Below are positions 56,430 through 64,000 of a stretch of 64,000 nucleotides of DNA, one piece after another (the stretch's first letter is position 1; every line of letters starts with the position of its first letter). The notes below the pieces were generated by a model. The model worked only from the letters and a program-made list of their open reading frames with translations. It made no database searches and was not told the DNA's origin. Both the position numbers and the translations under genes were made by a program. Origin of the DNA: Streptococcus australis ATCC 700641 (GTDB taxonomy: Bacteria > Bacillota > Bacilli > Lactobacillales > Streptococcaceae); contig NZ_GL636091.1 of NCBI RefSeq assembly GCF_000186465.1, positions 1,622,981 to 1,686,980 on the forward strand, given 5' to 3'.

Positions 56430-56459
56430 AAAAAAGATTGGCTAAAACCAATCTTTTTT
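56430..56459. terminator. bidirectional terminator
   Basis: AAAAAAGATTGG-CTAAAA-CCAATCTTTTTT, between the ABC-F gene stop and the proC remnant end. Confidence 0.85.
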
Positions 56460-56625
56460 CTAATTCTTCCCTGCCTCTTGTCCCATTTCTTGGGTCCGTT
56501 TGTAGGCTGCTTCCACACCTGCAATAATGTCGCCTCGTAAGCCGACTTGTTCTAAGCAGTTGACTCCTGCGATGGTAGAGCCACCTGGACTACAAACCGC
56601 ATCCCTTAATCGGGCTGGGTGATGG
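56460..56625 (-). pseudogene. 3' remnant of proC (pyrroline-5-carboxylate reductase)
   Basis: The minus strand encodes [20 protein letters not shown] and then CLEQVGLRGDIIAGVEAAYK before RTQEMGQEAGKN and a TAG at 56460. This is the dimerisation-domain end of ProC (the conserved SPGGSTIAG motif). There is no start or NADP-binding domain; the frame runs into the proB remnant in a different phase. Remaining about 55 codons cannot be functional. Confidence 0.85.
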
Positions 56626-56710
56626 CCTTGACCTTGCTCCGAGACAAGCTTCCATCTTGATTAGTTAGGGAAGAGGTCCCCACTTTAAACACAATTCGCT
56701 TATTCTTCAT
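56606..56710 (-). pseudogene. 5' remnant of proB (glutamate 5-kinase)
   Basis: ATG at 56710 opens [20 protein letters not shown], then [11 protein letters not shown], the ProB N-terminus with its KVGTSSL substrate motif. After 31 recognisable codons it passes into proC sequence out of frame and stops at TAA 56606. Together with the proC remnant it shows that everything from early proB through proA to late proC has been deleted. Confidence 0.85.
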
Positions 56711-56803
56711 CCATTCATTCTCCAGAGTATTCGATTGTAACATTATACCATGAAAGCCTTAAAAAATACTAAGAGCGGACCAGGGGGAATCTCCATTTGC
56801 CCA

Positions 56804-56845
56804 CAAAAAAACGAGTTTGAACCACAAGAGGTAAACTCGTTTTTA
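56804..56845 (-). terminator. rluD terminator
   Basis: AAACGAGTTT...AAACTCGTTT stem with a T-run on the minus strand, just after the rluD stop. Between it and the proB remnant (56711-56803) nothing further is seen. Confidence 0.82.
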
Positions 56846-56856
56846 TGATTGAATGC

Positions 56857-57747
56857 TTATCCTTGACGAAGCTGCTCCAAGGTTTTTTGGAAAACCTCCG
56901 GAACCTCCACTGAAAACTCCATGACCTCTCCCGTCCGAGGATGGGTAAAGCCCAGTGTTTTAGCATGGAGGAATTGCCCATGGCCTTTCAAGGTCCTGCG
57001 AGGTCCATAGACTTCATCACCAGCGACCGGATGGCCAATATAGGCCATGTGAACCCGGATCTGGTGGGTTCGCCCAGTCTCCAATTGCAGCTCGACCAAA
57101 CTATAATCCCCGAAACGTTCCAAGACATGGAAACGGGTCAGGGCTGGTTTCCCTTTGGCTGTCACAGCCTGCTTCTTGCGGTCCTTGTCACTCCGCCCAA
57201 TCGGCGCCTCGATGACACCCCGATCGTTGGGTAGATTGCCATGAACAATGGCCCAATACTTACGCAAGGACTTCTTAGCCTTGAGCTCATCTGCCAAGGC
57301 TACATGGGCTGCATCATTCTTAGCCACCATGAGAAGGCCAGAGGTGTCCTTGTCGATTCGATGGACGATCCCCGGACGAAGCTCCCCATTGATCCCTGAC
57401 AAGTCCTTGATGTGATACATAAGGGCATTGACCAGCGTCCCACTGGTATGGCCGGCACTAGGATGGACCACCATGCCCTGGGGTTTATTGACCACTACGA
57501 CATCCGCATCTTGATAGACAATCTCTAAGGGGATATCTTCTGCCTCGTAGGTCACTTCTTCCATTTGAGGGACTTCATAGCTGATGACATCCCCTTCTTT
57601 TACGGTATATTTGGCCTTTTTGACTTGACCGTTGACGAGGATTTTTCCTTCCTTGATCTGCTCATTGGCCAAGCCACGTGAGAGTTCAGTCAACTCTGAG
57701 ACAGCCTTATCCAGTCGCGCTCCAGCGACTTCTACTCTAACTTCCAT
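56857..57747 (-). CDS. rluD: RluD-family 23S rRNA pseudouridine synthase
   Basis: A 296-residue RluA/RluD family enzyme: N-terminal S4 domain ([20 protein letters not shown]), catalytic motif [19 protein letters not shown] with the nucleophilic Asp, and [19 protein letters not shown]. The position after lspA is conserved in streptococci. Exact uridines modified (RluD versus a paralogue) are inferred from context. Its start overlaps the lspA stop by 11 bases. Confidence 0.9.
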   Translation of the reverse strand: MEVRVEVAGARLDKAVSELTELSRGLANEQIKEGKILVNGQVKKAKYTVKEGDVISYEVPQMEEVTYEAEDIPLEIVYQDADVVVVNKPQGMVVHPSAGHTSGTLVNALMYHIKDLSGINGELRPGIVHRIDKDTSGLLMVAKNDAAHVALADELKAKKSLRKYWAIVHGNLPNDRGVIEAPIGRSDKDRKKQAVTAKGKPALTRFHVLERFGDYSLVELQLETGRTHQIRVHMAYIGHPVAGDEVYGPRRTLKGHGQFLHAKTLGFTHPRTGEVMEFSVEVPEVFQKTLEQLRQG

Positions 57748-58198
57748 GGCTCTCCTCTCTTAAAATATAGATCAATAACAAGCCCACACCGACGGTTAAA
57801 TAAATATCTGCTACATTAAAAATGGCAAAATTCATAAAATCCAAGTGAAACATATCGACGACAAAGCCCTGACGAACCCGGTCAATAAAGTTGCCAATTC
57901 CCCCTGAGATAATCAGGGTCAACCCCAACAAGAGCCAGAGTGAACCCTTGATGTGACGATAAAGGTAGACAAAGGCTGCTCCCATCGCAGTCAGGGTAAT
58001 AATGGTAAAGAACCACTGTTGGTTTTCTAACATGGAGAAGGCTGCGCCAGAATTCTTTAGGTAGGTCAGACTGACTACTTTGGGAATGAAGCGACGCATA
58101 CCCCCTAGCGGGATCTCCTTAACAACATACCCCTTCACCGCTTGATCCATAAGGATTAAGAGGAGGATACTGATAAAAATACTTACTTTTCTCTTCAT
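57737..58198 (-). CDS. lspA: lipoprotein signal peptidase
   Basis: A 153-residue, four-helix aspartic protease that cleaves prolipoproteins before the lipidated Cys. Conserved boxes are [34 protein letters not shown] with the first catalytic Asp, and [14 protein letters not shown] with the second. Lies between a LysR regulator and rluD and overlaps rluD. The lipoprotein genes at 28550 and 34926 are expected substrates. Confidence 0.96.
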   Translation of the reverse strand: MKRKVSIFISILLLILMDQAVKGYVVKEIPLGGMRRFIPKVVSLTYLKNSGAAFSMLENQQWFFTIITLTAMGAAFVYLYRHIKGSLWLLLGLTLIISGGIGNFIDRVRQGFVVDMFHLDFMNFAIFNVADIYLTVGVGLLLIYILREESHGS

Positions 58199-58201
58199 TG
58201 C

Positions 58202-59104
58202 CTACCTCTTCTCATCAAAGTAGGCTTCCATGACTTGGACAAACTTCTCAGCTACAGGTGAGAGATCCACCTCTTCCCGCTTGACATAGACCATTTTATT
58301 ATTCAGATCATCGATCAAGGGGATAACGGTAATACCGTTCACCGACTGGCTATCCAAGAAGCCAGACCCAGTCGCATAGGCATCGGTCCGCTCTAAGATC
58401 CCATTCAAGGTCGCTCGGTCTGTCACATTGAAGAGTTGGGAACTGCTACTAGTATCGACGAAGTTCTCCGAATAGTAGAGATACTCATCCTTTTCCTGGG
58501 TAAAGCGAACGGTCGGTAGGTGTGCCAAGTCCTCCATCACTAAGAATTCTTTCTTGGCTAATGGATGACCCTTGCGCAAATAAATATGGGTCTGGAAAGG
58601 AATGAGATCAACGACTTCCAAGCCCAGTTTATCCACTCGTTGCATGATTCCCTTGGTATTTTGCTTATTGAGGTAGATAATCCCTAATTCACTATGCCCT
58701 TGAGCCACTTCATCCAAGATTTGAACTGTCGTCGACTCAAATATCCGGAAGTCTTTATTCTCCGGATAAAGGACAGAGAATTGGGTAATCAATGGAGGAA
58801 GGAAATCATAGTGCTGGCTCGAGATCGAGAATTCCTTCTTTTCTTCCTCAGGATTAGCATACTGGTTTTGAAAAACATCAAAGCCCTTGACCAATTCTTG
58901 GGCCTTTTCATAAAATTCCATCCCGCGGCGGGTCAAGAAAGTCCCTGAACTAGTCCGACGGAAAATTTTAAAACCAAGTTCCTTCTCCAAGTCTCTCACA
59001 GAGATGGACAGACTCGGTTGACTAACGTACATTTTTTCAGCTGCTTCACGAAAAGTACCACTATTAGCAATCGCGACAACATAGCGTAATTGTTGAATAT
59101 TCAT
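58202..59104 (-). CDS. cpsY: LysR-family regulator CpsY/MtaR type
   Basis: A 300-residue LysR regulator: QQLRYVVAIANSGTFREAAE and SQPSLSISVRDLEKELGFKI form the HTH, and the effector domain follows. The place just upstream of lspA-rluD is the usual locus of CpsY/MtaR-like regulators, which affect methionine uptake, cell-wall traits and survival in blood in other streptococci. TGG-TATAAT at 59133-59141 is a likely promoter, with AAGGAAG before the ATG. It is a homologue of the 16745 regulator. Confidence 0.82.
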   Translation of the reverse strand: MNIQQLRYVVAIANSGTFREAAEKMYVSQPSLSISVRDLEKELGFKIFRRTSSGTFLTRRGMEFYEKAQELVKGFDVFQNQYANPEEEKKEFSISSQHYDFLPPLITQFSVLYPENKDFRIFESTTVQILDEVAQGHSELGIIYLNKQNTKGIMQRVDKLGLEVVDLIPFQTHIYLRKGHPLAKKEFLVMEDLAHLPTVRFTQEKDEYLYYSENFVDTSSSSQLFNVTDRATLNGILERTDAYATGSGFLDSQSVNGITVIPLIDDLNNKMVYVKREEVDLSPVAEKFVQVMEAYFDEKR

Positions 59105-59186
59105 GTCTTCTTCCTTCTAACAATATCACTCCATTATACCATAATCTAGAGGATGAAAAAAGATGGGGGCATCAATCGAAAGAGCA

Positions 59187-59219
59187 CAAAAAAACTCTCT
59201 GACCAATCAGAGAGTTTTT
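59187..59219 (-). terminator. rpmA terminator
   Basis: AAAACTCTCTGA-TTGG-TCAGAGAGTTTTTTT on the minus strand, a strong intrinsic terminator after the ribosomal protein gene. Confidence 0.85.
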
Positions 59220-59228
59220 GAATACAAA

Positions 59229-59522
59229 TTATTTTGCGATTGGGTAAACAGAAACTTGTTTCTTATCGCGACCTTTGCGTTCGAAGCGTACTACGCCTTC
59301 AACTTTAGCGAACAAAGTATCGTCTCCACCACGTCCAACGTTCACACCTGGGTAGATGTGAGTACCGCGTTGACGGTAAAGGATAGATCCACCTGTTACA
59401 GTTTGTCCATCAGCTGCTTTAGCTCCAAGACGTTTTGCTTGTGAATCACGTCCGTTTGATGTAGAACCTCCACCTTTTTTGTGGGCGAAAAGTTGCAAGT
59501 TAGCAAGATTCAATTTCAACAT
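59229..59522 (-). CDS. rpmA: 50S ribosomal protein L27
   Basis: A 97-residue L27. The N-terminus [20 protein letters not shown] has the Firmicutes extension that must be cut before AHKKG by the Prp protease, whose gene is directly upstream. The remainder ([20 protein letters not shown]) is typical. The mature N-terminus reaches the peptidyl-transferase centre. Confidence 0.97.
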   Translation of the reverse strand: MLKLNLANLQLFAHKKGGGSTSNGRDSQAKRLGAKAADGQTVTGGSILYRQRGTHIYPGVNVGRGGDDTLFAKVEGVVRFERKGRDKKQVSVYPIAK

Positions 59523-59539
59523 AATTGTTTTCCTCCATG

Positions 59540-59884
59540 TTAGTTTTCTGTGATAACTCTTGTTTGGACGAACTCCGATGAGTTCTCCGATAAGTTTGCC
59601 ATCCCTAAGAAAAATGATTCAAAGAATAGTTGGGTCATTTCTCTTTGATGAGGTGGAATGTCTGTCGGGATTGTCACCCGCATGAAGCCACCCTCTTCTT
59701 CGTTTAATTCTAGTTCCGGTTCATAGCCTGCAAATTTCTCAACTGAGTTGACAAAGTTAATGGCAAGCGTAGAAACCGATGCACACACGACATCTAAGCC
59801 GTATTCGCCACTTTCGGCGTGACCAGTAATTTCTGCACTCCTCAGCTCGCCATCTTCGGCTCGTTCAAAGACTGCTTGTATCAT
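59540..59884 (-). CDS. prp: ribosomal-processing cysteine protease Prp
   Basis: A 114-residue YsxB-family protease. [20 protein letters not shown] supplies the catalytic His and Cys 12 residues apart. It removes the L27 N-terminal extension. Gene order rplU-prp-rpmA is the conserved Firmicutes arrangement, with short gaps on both sides. Confidence 0.93.
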   Translation of the reverse strand: MIQAVFERAEDGELRSAEITGHAESGEYGLDVVCASVSTLAINFVNSVEKFAGYEPELELNEEEGGFMRVTIPTDIPPHQREMTQLFFESFFLGMANLSENSSEFVQTRVITEN

Positions 59885-59899
59885 GTGTTCTCCTAAAAA

Positions 59900-60214
59900 T
59901 TAAGCGTTGATTGCGTTGATGACAACTTTAGTGTAAGGTTGACGGTGACCTTGTTTACGGTGGCTACCTTTTTTAGGTTTGTACTTGTAAGTAACAACTT
60001 TCTTTTGTTTTCCTTGTTTTTCAACAGTTCCAACAACAGTAGCTCCTGAAACAAGTGGAGTTCCGACAACAGTGTTTTCACCACCAACAAGAACAACTTC
60101 GTTAAATGTAACTTCTTGACCAGCTTCAACGTTCAATTTTTCAACGTAGACTGCTTGACCAACTTCAACTTTAACTTGTTTTCCGCCAGTTTTAATGATT
60201 GCGTATGTGCTCAT
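59900..60214 (-). CDS. rplU: 50S ribosomal protein L21
   Basis: A 104-residue L21 starting [20 protein letters not shown] and ending [20 protein letters not shown], both diagnostic. First gene of rplU-prp-rpmA, behind a long structured leader, with TAGGAGG before the ATG. Confidence 0.97.
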   Translation of the reverse strand: MSTYAIIKTGGKQVKVEVGQAVYVEKLNVEAGQEVTFNEVVLVGGENTVVGTPLVSGATVVGTVEKQGKQKKVVTYKYKPKKGSHRKQGHRQPYTKVVINAINA

Positions 60215-60347
60215 TATGCACCTCCTATGTATTTTTGGGTTTCCCCGTATTTTGTGAAGACTCGCCTAGCATCGTGGGACGAACCACTTAAGCTCAAAGG
60301 ATGAGCGACGATGATCGAGCGGTTGCACAGGCATGTGCATAGTCAAC
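60215..60347 (-). promoter_or_regulatory. L21 leader RNA
   Basis: About 130 nt before rplU contain GC-rich pairing segments, including TGCACATGCCTGTGCA and GCTCGATCATCGTCGCTCATC facing CTTTGAGC/GGCGAGTC. Position, length and structure fit the L21 leader found upstream of rplU in Firmicutes, thought to mediate autoregulation. I have not aligned it to the model. The rest of the 320-bp gap (60384-60534) is AT-rich, with nothing else seen. Confidence 0.6.
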
Positions 60348-60353
60348 TCTCTA

Positions 60354-60382
60354 AGTATATCACTTCTATCAGACAAAGACAA
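60354..60382 (-). promoter_or_regulatory. rplU promoter
   Basis: TTGTCT (60377-60382), 17-bp spacer, TATACT (60354-60359). Confidence 0.75.
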
Positions 60383-60534
60383 GTATTTTTGTCCCTTGAA
60401 AACGGATTTTCTTTTAAAAATTCTTTTAAGTGTTTAAAAAAATTAAATGGCTACTTAAGGCTCTTGGCTATCTTTATAAAAAAGCTATTTAGGATTCTTT
60501 TCTGTTCTTTTGTTTGTTCCTTTGGTGAATGATG

Positions 60535-62445
60535 TCAACCATCATAAAATTCATGGAGCAATTGGATCAGTAACTGCTGTTGTTCTAGTAAGTTCTGACC
60601 AATGGTGGTTGATTGGATGAGGGTCCGATTCTCCAGGTCTTCAATCACCTTCTTCAAGGAAGTTTGCTCAAATGGAGAATCTACAACCTTTTGAATATCT
60701 TGGAAGGGCTGATGGGTCACCAGTTGAAAACCATAGGAATTATTAAGGAGTGAATAGCCTGCTGTACCTGTCTTCTTTTGATAAGCTTCGCAAAGCCCCC
60801 CATCAATGACAAAGAGCAGTCCTTCCCCTCGAATGGGAGATTCCCCTTTTCCTGTTTTAACCGGTGTATGTCCATTCACAATACGAGATAGATTGGTTTC
60901 AAGACCAAACTCCTCTAAAATAAATTGGCAAATCTTTTTTGAATTGCGGTAGCTAAAATACTCATTTTCTACTTCTTTATGCGTTTCTGGCTCCTCAATA
61001 AAATACCGTTCAAAGGTCGTCATCTTATTCTTCCCAAAGAGGGGAGAAAATGGCCCTCTCCAGCAATACCACACTAAATCCGTTGAAAGGTCATCCCCAA
61101 CTTCTTTGTTTTTTGCTGCAAGTCGAATATGATATTCGAAAAAGTCTAGTAATTCTTTCCCAGCATACTGGGCTTGATGAAGAACTAGAGGTTGAAAGTC
61201 CCCAGAAGGTTTCAAGGGAATACAGCCATGAAAAAGAAGGTGGTGGTTGTAAACCTTATACATGGAACCTTTTTTCATTAACAGTTCCATATGTTTAGCC
61301 ATTTTGGGAGATCCTTGGAAGGAAGCCAGCATGCTATCCACTATTTGATCTTCCTCTACACTTAATTCAGAAGGATTTGCCCGATCTATGGTTTGGAAGC
61401 AGGTATTTTGCAAGGAATAGCTCTTCCCGTCAATAGTAATTGTATTCTTCCAATAATCAATGTTATCCAGCAGGATTTGATTGTCCATCTGAAATTCTGG
61501 GCGTCTCTTCATCAATTGAGTTTCTATCTTAAATTGGAGAATGGCTAGCGCTTGATGGACCTTTTCCAGCTGTAATATTTCTTCGGCTGTAAATTCCTCC
61601 GCTCTTGTCCCCAGGATGGGTCTAAACTTAGGATTGGCTTTATAGGTTTTATCCGCAAATAAGGTTAAGGATCGAATGTTTAAGCCATAAGCTTTTTCAA
61701 TATCCCACAAGTAACCATAACGTGCTGCAATGCGCAATACATTCAATAAACAGGCCTTGGATCCAAAGAAAGCTCCCATCCAAATGATATCGTGATTGCC
61801 CCATTGAATATCTAAAGAATGAAACTGAAGGAGCTCATCCATTACCTGAGCACTAGCAGCCCCCCTATCAAAAATATCTCCTACCACATGCAGGTGATCA
61901 ATCAATAAGCGACGGATACTGCTGGCAATTCCCAAGATAAAAGGATCCGCTTCTCTTAGTTCAATAACATAACTTAAGATAGTATGGAAATAAGAATGTT
62001 TATCAGCTAGCGTAAGATCACTATAGATCAGTTCTTCTATGATATAGGCATATTCCTGGGGCAAGGCCTTTCTAAGTTTGGAACGACTATATTTAGCTGC
62101 CACAAAACTCAATAGAGTTAAGAGCTGAGAAATCGTTGATTTATACCACTCTTTCTCCTTATTCACTTGTTCCAAAACCCGTTCTGGATAAGATACTAGA
62201 GCTGACAGCGTATTCTTTTCCTCTTGTGTCAAGGAAGCTACAAAACAGTCATTGATTTTCTCATTTAAAATTCCAGCACAACTCCTCAAAATATAATCAA
62301 AAGCTGCAAATTCTCCATGAATATCACTAATGTAGAGCTCTGTCCCTTTTGGTAGGTTTAAAATAGCCTCAAGATTAGTCAATTCAGTAATGACTTTTTG
62401 ACGAGAATCAAATTTCTCTAGTAAAATACGCTTATATTGCTCCAT
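60535..62445 (-). CDS. fbp: fructose-1,6-bisphosphatase class III
   Basis: A 636-residue manganese-dependent FBPase of the Firmicutes class III, unrelated to the E. coli enzyme and related in its core to metallophosphoesterases. Metal motifs: YISDIHGEFAAFDYIL, VVGDIFDRGAAS, IQWGNHDIIWMG, and NGHTPVKTGKGESPIRG near the C-terminus. It permits gluconeogenesis and pentose supply in the absence of sugars. It lies 53 bp after the PPDK regulator gene, so the gluconeogenic control genes are grouped here. Confidence 0.94.
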   Translation of the reverse strand: MEQYKRILLEKFDSRQKVITELTNLEAILNLPKGTELYISDIHGEFAAFDYILRSCAGILNEKINDCFVASLTQEEKNTLSALVSYPERVLEQVNKEKEWYKSTISQLLTLLSFVAAKYSRSKLRKALPQEYAYIIEELIYSDLTLADKHSYFHTILSYVIELREADPFILGIASSIRRLLIDHLHVVGDIFDRGAASAQVMDELLQFHSLDIQWGNHDIIWMGAFFGSKACLLNVLRIAARYGYLWDIEKAYGLNIRSLTLFADKTYKANPKFRPILGTRAEEFTAEEILQLEKVHQALAILQFKIETQLMKRRPEFQMDNQILLDNIDYWKNTITIDGKSYSLQNTCFQTIDRANPSELSVEEDQIVDSMLASFQGSPKMAKHMELLMKKGSMYKVYNHHLLFHGCIPLKPSGDFQPLVLHQAQYAGKELLDFFEYHIRLAAKNKEVGDDLSTDLVWYCWRGPFSPLFGKNKMTTFERYFIEEPETHKEVENEYFSYRNSKKICQFILEEFGLETNLSRIVNGHTPVKTGKGESPIRGEGLLFVIDGGLCEAYQKKTGTAGYSLLNNSYGFQLVTHQPFQDIQKVVDSPFEQTSLKKVIEDLENRTLIQSTTIGQNLLEQQQLLIQLLHEFYDG

Positions 62446-62498
62446 ATCAACCCTCCAAGAATTCTCTATTTACAACCCCATCTACGCTGATTCAAAAA

Positions 62499-63311
62499 TC
62501 AGTTCATCTTCTTTACTTGCTCCTCAATTAGGAAAGCTGTCTCTTCAATCGATTTATCCGTCATATTGATGACTTGAGCACCAAATTGTTTAAAGACCTT
62601 CTTGGAATAATCCAATTCTTGATAGATTTTTTCTAAATCCGTATAACTTGTTTCTTGCGTTAATCCTAAAGAATCTAAGCGATGGCTTCGAACTTTCATT
62701 AATTTTTCAGGTTCACAGATCAGCCCAATCAAGCGATGAGAATCAACCTTATCTAGGACCTGAGGTAAAGGAACTTCTGGGATCAAAGGTAGATTTGCAA
62801 CCTTGTAGCCCTTATTGGCCAGGTAAATACTCAGGGGAGTTTTTGAGGTACGGGAAACACCAAGCAGGACCAAATCGGCTTCTAAAAACCCCTGGGGTGC
62901 CTTACCGTCATCATATTTCACAGCAAATTCAATGGCTGATATTTTCTTAAAATAATCACTGTCCAAGCGGTGCAAGGTTCCTGGAACTTCTATTGGTCTG
63001 GTACCAGTCTTTTCTTCGATAATTTCAAAAAATGGATGCATGAGATCCAAATAAGCCAAACCATTTTTTTGGCTAAATTCTCTAGCTACTGATGCTAACT
63101 GACTATTGACCAAAGTGCTGATGACAAGTGCATTATCCTTCAAGGCATCATATAAGATATCCAAGAGTTCCTCTTCTTGATTGATAAAAGGAAAACGATA
63201 ACTATTATTAAAAATGATATCTGGATATTGTGCGGTAACTGCTGACAATAATTTTTGGGAAGTCCCACCCAAAGAATCTGAAATACTATATACAATGATC
63301 TCTTTTTTCAT
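62499..63311 (-). CDS. pyruvate, phosphate dikinase regulatory protein
   Basis: A 270-residue DUF299 protein: bifunctional kinase/phosphorylase that switches pyruvate-phosphate dikinase by ADP-dependent phosphorylation of an active-site Thr. YSISDSLGGTSQKLLSAV starts it, the P-loop is VLLGVSRTSKTPLSIYLA near residue 150, and the C-terminus has RSHRLDSLGL. Two bases separate it from the CcpN-like gene, an operon also known in Bacillus (ccpN-yqfL). A ppdK gene is not in the window. Confidence 0.9.
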   Translation of the reverse strand: MKKEIIVYSISDSLGGTSQKLLSAVTAQYPDIIFNNSYRFPFINQEEELLDILYDALKDNALVISTLVNSQLASVAREFSQKNGLAYLDLMHPFFEIIEEKTGTRPIEVPGTLHRLDSDYFKKISAIEFAVKYDDGKAPQGFLEADLVLLGVSRTSKTPLSIYLANKGYKVANLPLIPEVPLPQVLDKVDSHRLIGLICEPEKLMKVRSHRLDSLGLTQETSYTDLEKIYQELDYSKKVFKQFGAQVINMTDKSIEETAFLIEEQVKKMN

Positions 63312-63313
63312 AT

Positions 63314-63952
63314 TTATTCCTCTTCACTCTTCAGTTCAGCATTTCTTGCTTGTAGGATAATGTAATCGAGCAAGGCTGATTTGGTCACCGTTCCCACAAT
63401 TTTTCGGTCATTCTCCTCATCGACTACCGGTAAGGAATCGATGGCATGATCTTGCAGTAGGGCAGCCGCTTCTAAGATGTTCATATCTTTAGTACAGGTA
63501 ATGATATGTGGCATTCGAGTCATACAAACTGCTACAGGGGTCGTCTGGATACTCGAATTAAGAGATGCCCTCAATAAATCTTTACGGGACATAATTCCCA
63601 GTAAGAGCTTGCCTTCATCGATAACATAGAGGACATCAGCATCATACATAAATAGGGTGATAATAGCATCCTGAATATAGGAATCATGGGTGACTAAAAC
63701 TGGAGAGGTCATAATCTCTACCACTTCTTTTTGAAAAGTATCAAAAAAGAAAAGCGTTTCGAGATCTAATCCAGAGTAGGTATAACCAATTTTTGGTGTA
63801 GCTTTCAAAATGCCAACCAAGGTCAGAAAGGACAAATCCGGGCGAAGGGTCGCTCTTGAAATATCCAATAACTCAGAAATCTTCTCTCCGCTTAAGGGCT
63901 GATGCAATTTTACAATTTCAACTATTTTCTTTTGACGTTCACTTAATTTCAA
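63314..63952 (-). CDS. ccpN: CcpN-like HTH/CBS repressor
   Basis: A 212-residue regulator: an N-terminal DeoR-like HTH (RQKKIVEIVKLHQPLSGEKI, then SRATLRPDLSFLT) followed by two CBS domains (VEIMTSPVLVTHDSYIQDAI and VCMTRMPHIITCTKDMNILE). In Bacillus CcpN represses gluconeogenic genes in an ATP-linked way. Its position ahead of the PPDK regulator and fbp makes the same role likely here. AGGAAA lies before the ATG; 48 bp of upstream sequence remain to the window edge. Confidence 0.88.
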   Translation of the reverse strand: MKLSERQKKIVEIVKLHQPLSGEKISELLDISRATLRPDLSFLTLVGILKATPKIGYTYSGLDLETLFFFDTFQKEVVEIMTSPVLVTHDSYIQDAIITLFMYDADVLYVIDEGKLLLGIMSRKDLLRASLNSSIQTTPVAVCMTRMPHIITCTKDMNILEAAALLQDHAIDSLPVVDEENDRKIVGTVTKSALLDYIILQARNAELKSEEE

Positions 63953-64000
63953 AATTTCCTAGCCTTTCTATTTCTATCTCTACGATGGTTATATAAGACA

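Overview
The window reads as chromosome of an oral viridans Streptococcus, most like the sanguinis/parasanguinis/mitis side of the genus. This is inferred from gene content and gene order (rpiA-deoB-DUF1697-punA-clc-deoD, rplU-prp-rpmA, hemW-acyl-ACP thioesterase-HAD-DUF1461, rplS beside a chorismate mutase, two MtaR/CpsY-type LysR regulators) and from the low-to-mid GC, strong AAAGGAGG ribosome sites and extended -10 promoters. No rRNA, phage, insertion sequence or CRISPR array was seen. About 60 genes are present, most on the minus strand.

Layout. 1-4.7 kb: leuABCD leucine operon with an embedded DUF1294 gene, driven from a leader-peptide attenuator. 4.7-8.7 kb: ypmS/ypmR-like surface genes, then pyrC, a MutT-type Nudix hydrolase and ung. 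8.7-15.2 kb: a GT-C-like membrane protein, a tandem GNAT protein and pyrE, pyrF, pyrD, pyrK in two PyrR-attenuated units; between them lie a triplicated hairpin element and a likely small RNA on the opposite strand. 15.2-25 kb: a DUF6688 protein, a LysR regulator, and nucleoside salvage (rpiA, deoB, punA, deoD) with a CLC transporter, a sirtuin and an unknown protein carrying an R-x4-H motif. 25-33 kb: mnmE, PrsW, an AT-rich lipoprotein gene bracketed by a duplication of the tRNA-Arg 3' end, rplS, a CLC-F-like transporter, chorismate mutase, flavodoxin and a DHH phosphodiesterase. 33-39 kb: surface proteins with Gln/Pro repeats, a TcaA-like gene broken by an in-frame stop, and an LdcB-type carboxypeptidase. 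39-45 kb: housekeeping (PrdX, PepV, nitroreductase, phosphoesterase, UvrC). 45-49.6 kb: an AT-rich patch of poorly known membrane proteins and a broken HD hydrolase, closed by a 180-bp palindromic element that looks like a dispersed repeat. 49.6-54.6 kb: CPBP protease, DUF1461, NagD-like phosphatase, thioesterase and HemW. 54.6-56.4 kb: an ABC-F protein behind a three-codon-uORF attenuator. 56.4-56.7 kb: a deletion scar fusing the start of proB to the end of proC. 56.9-64 kb: rluD-lspA-cpsY, rplU-prp-rpmA, class III FBPase, a PPDK regulator and a CcpN-like repressor.

How it works together. Amino-acid and pyrimidine genes are controlled mainly by transcription attenuation: leader-peptide attenuation for leu, PyrR for pyrKD and pyrFE, and uORF attenuation for the ABC-F gene. 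Nucleoside catabolism appears to be under CcpA through a cre overlapping the deoB promoter. Gluconeogenic control (fbp, PPDK regulator, CcpN) is clustered at the right end. The strain has lost part of the locus: two genes carry in-frame stops, and loss of proBA-proC at this locus would make it a proline auxotroph unless those genes exist elsewhere.
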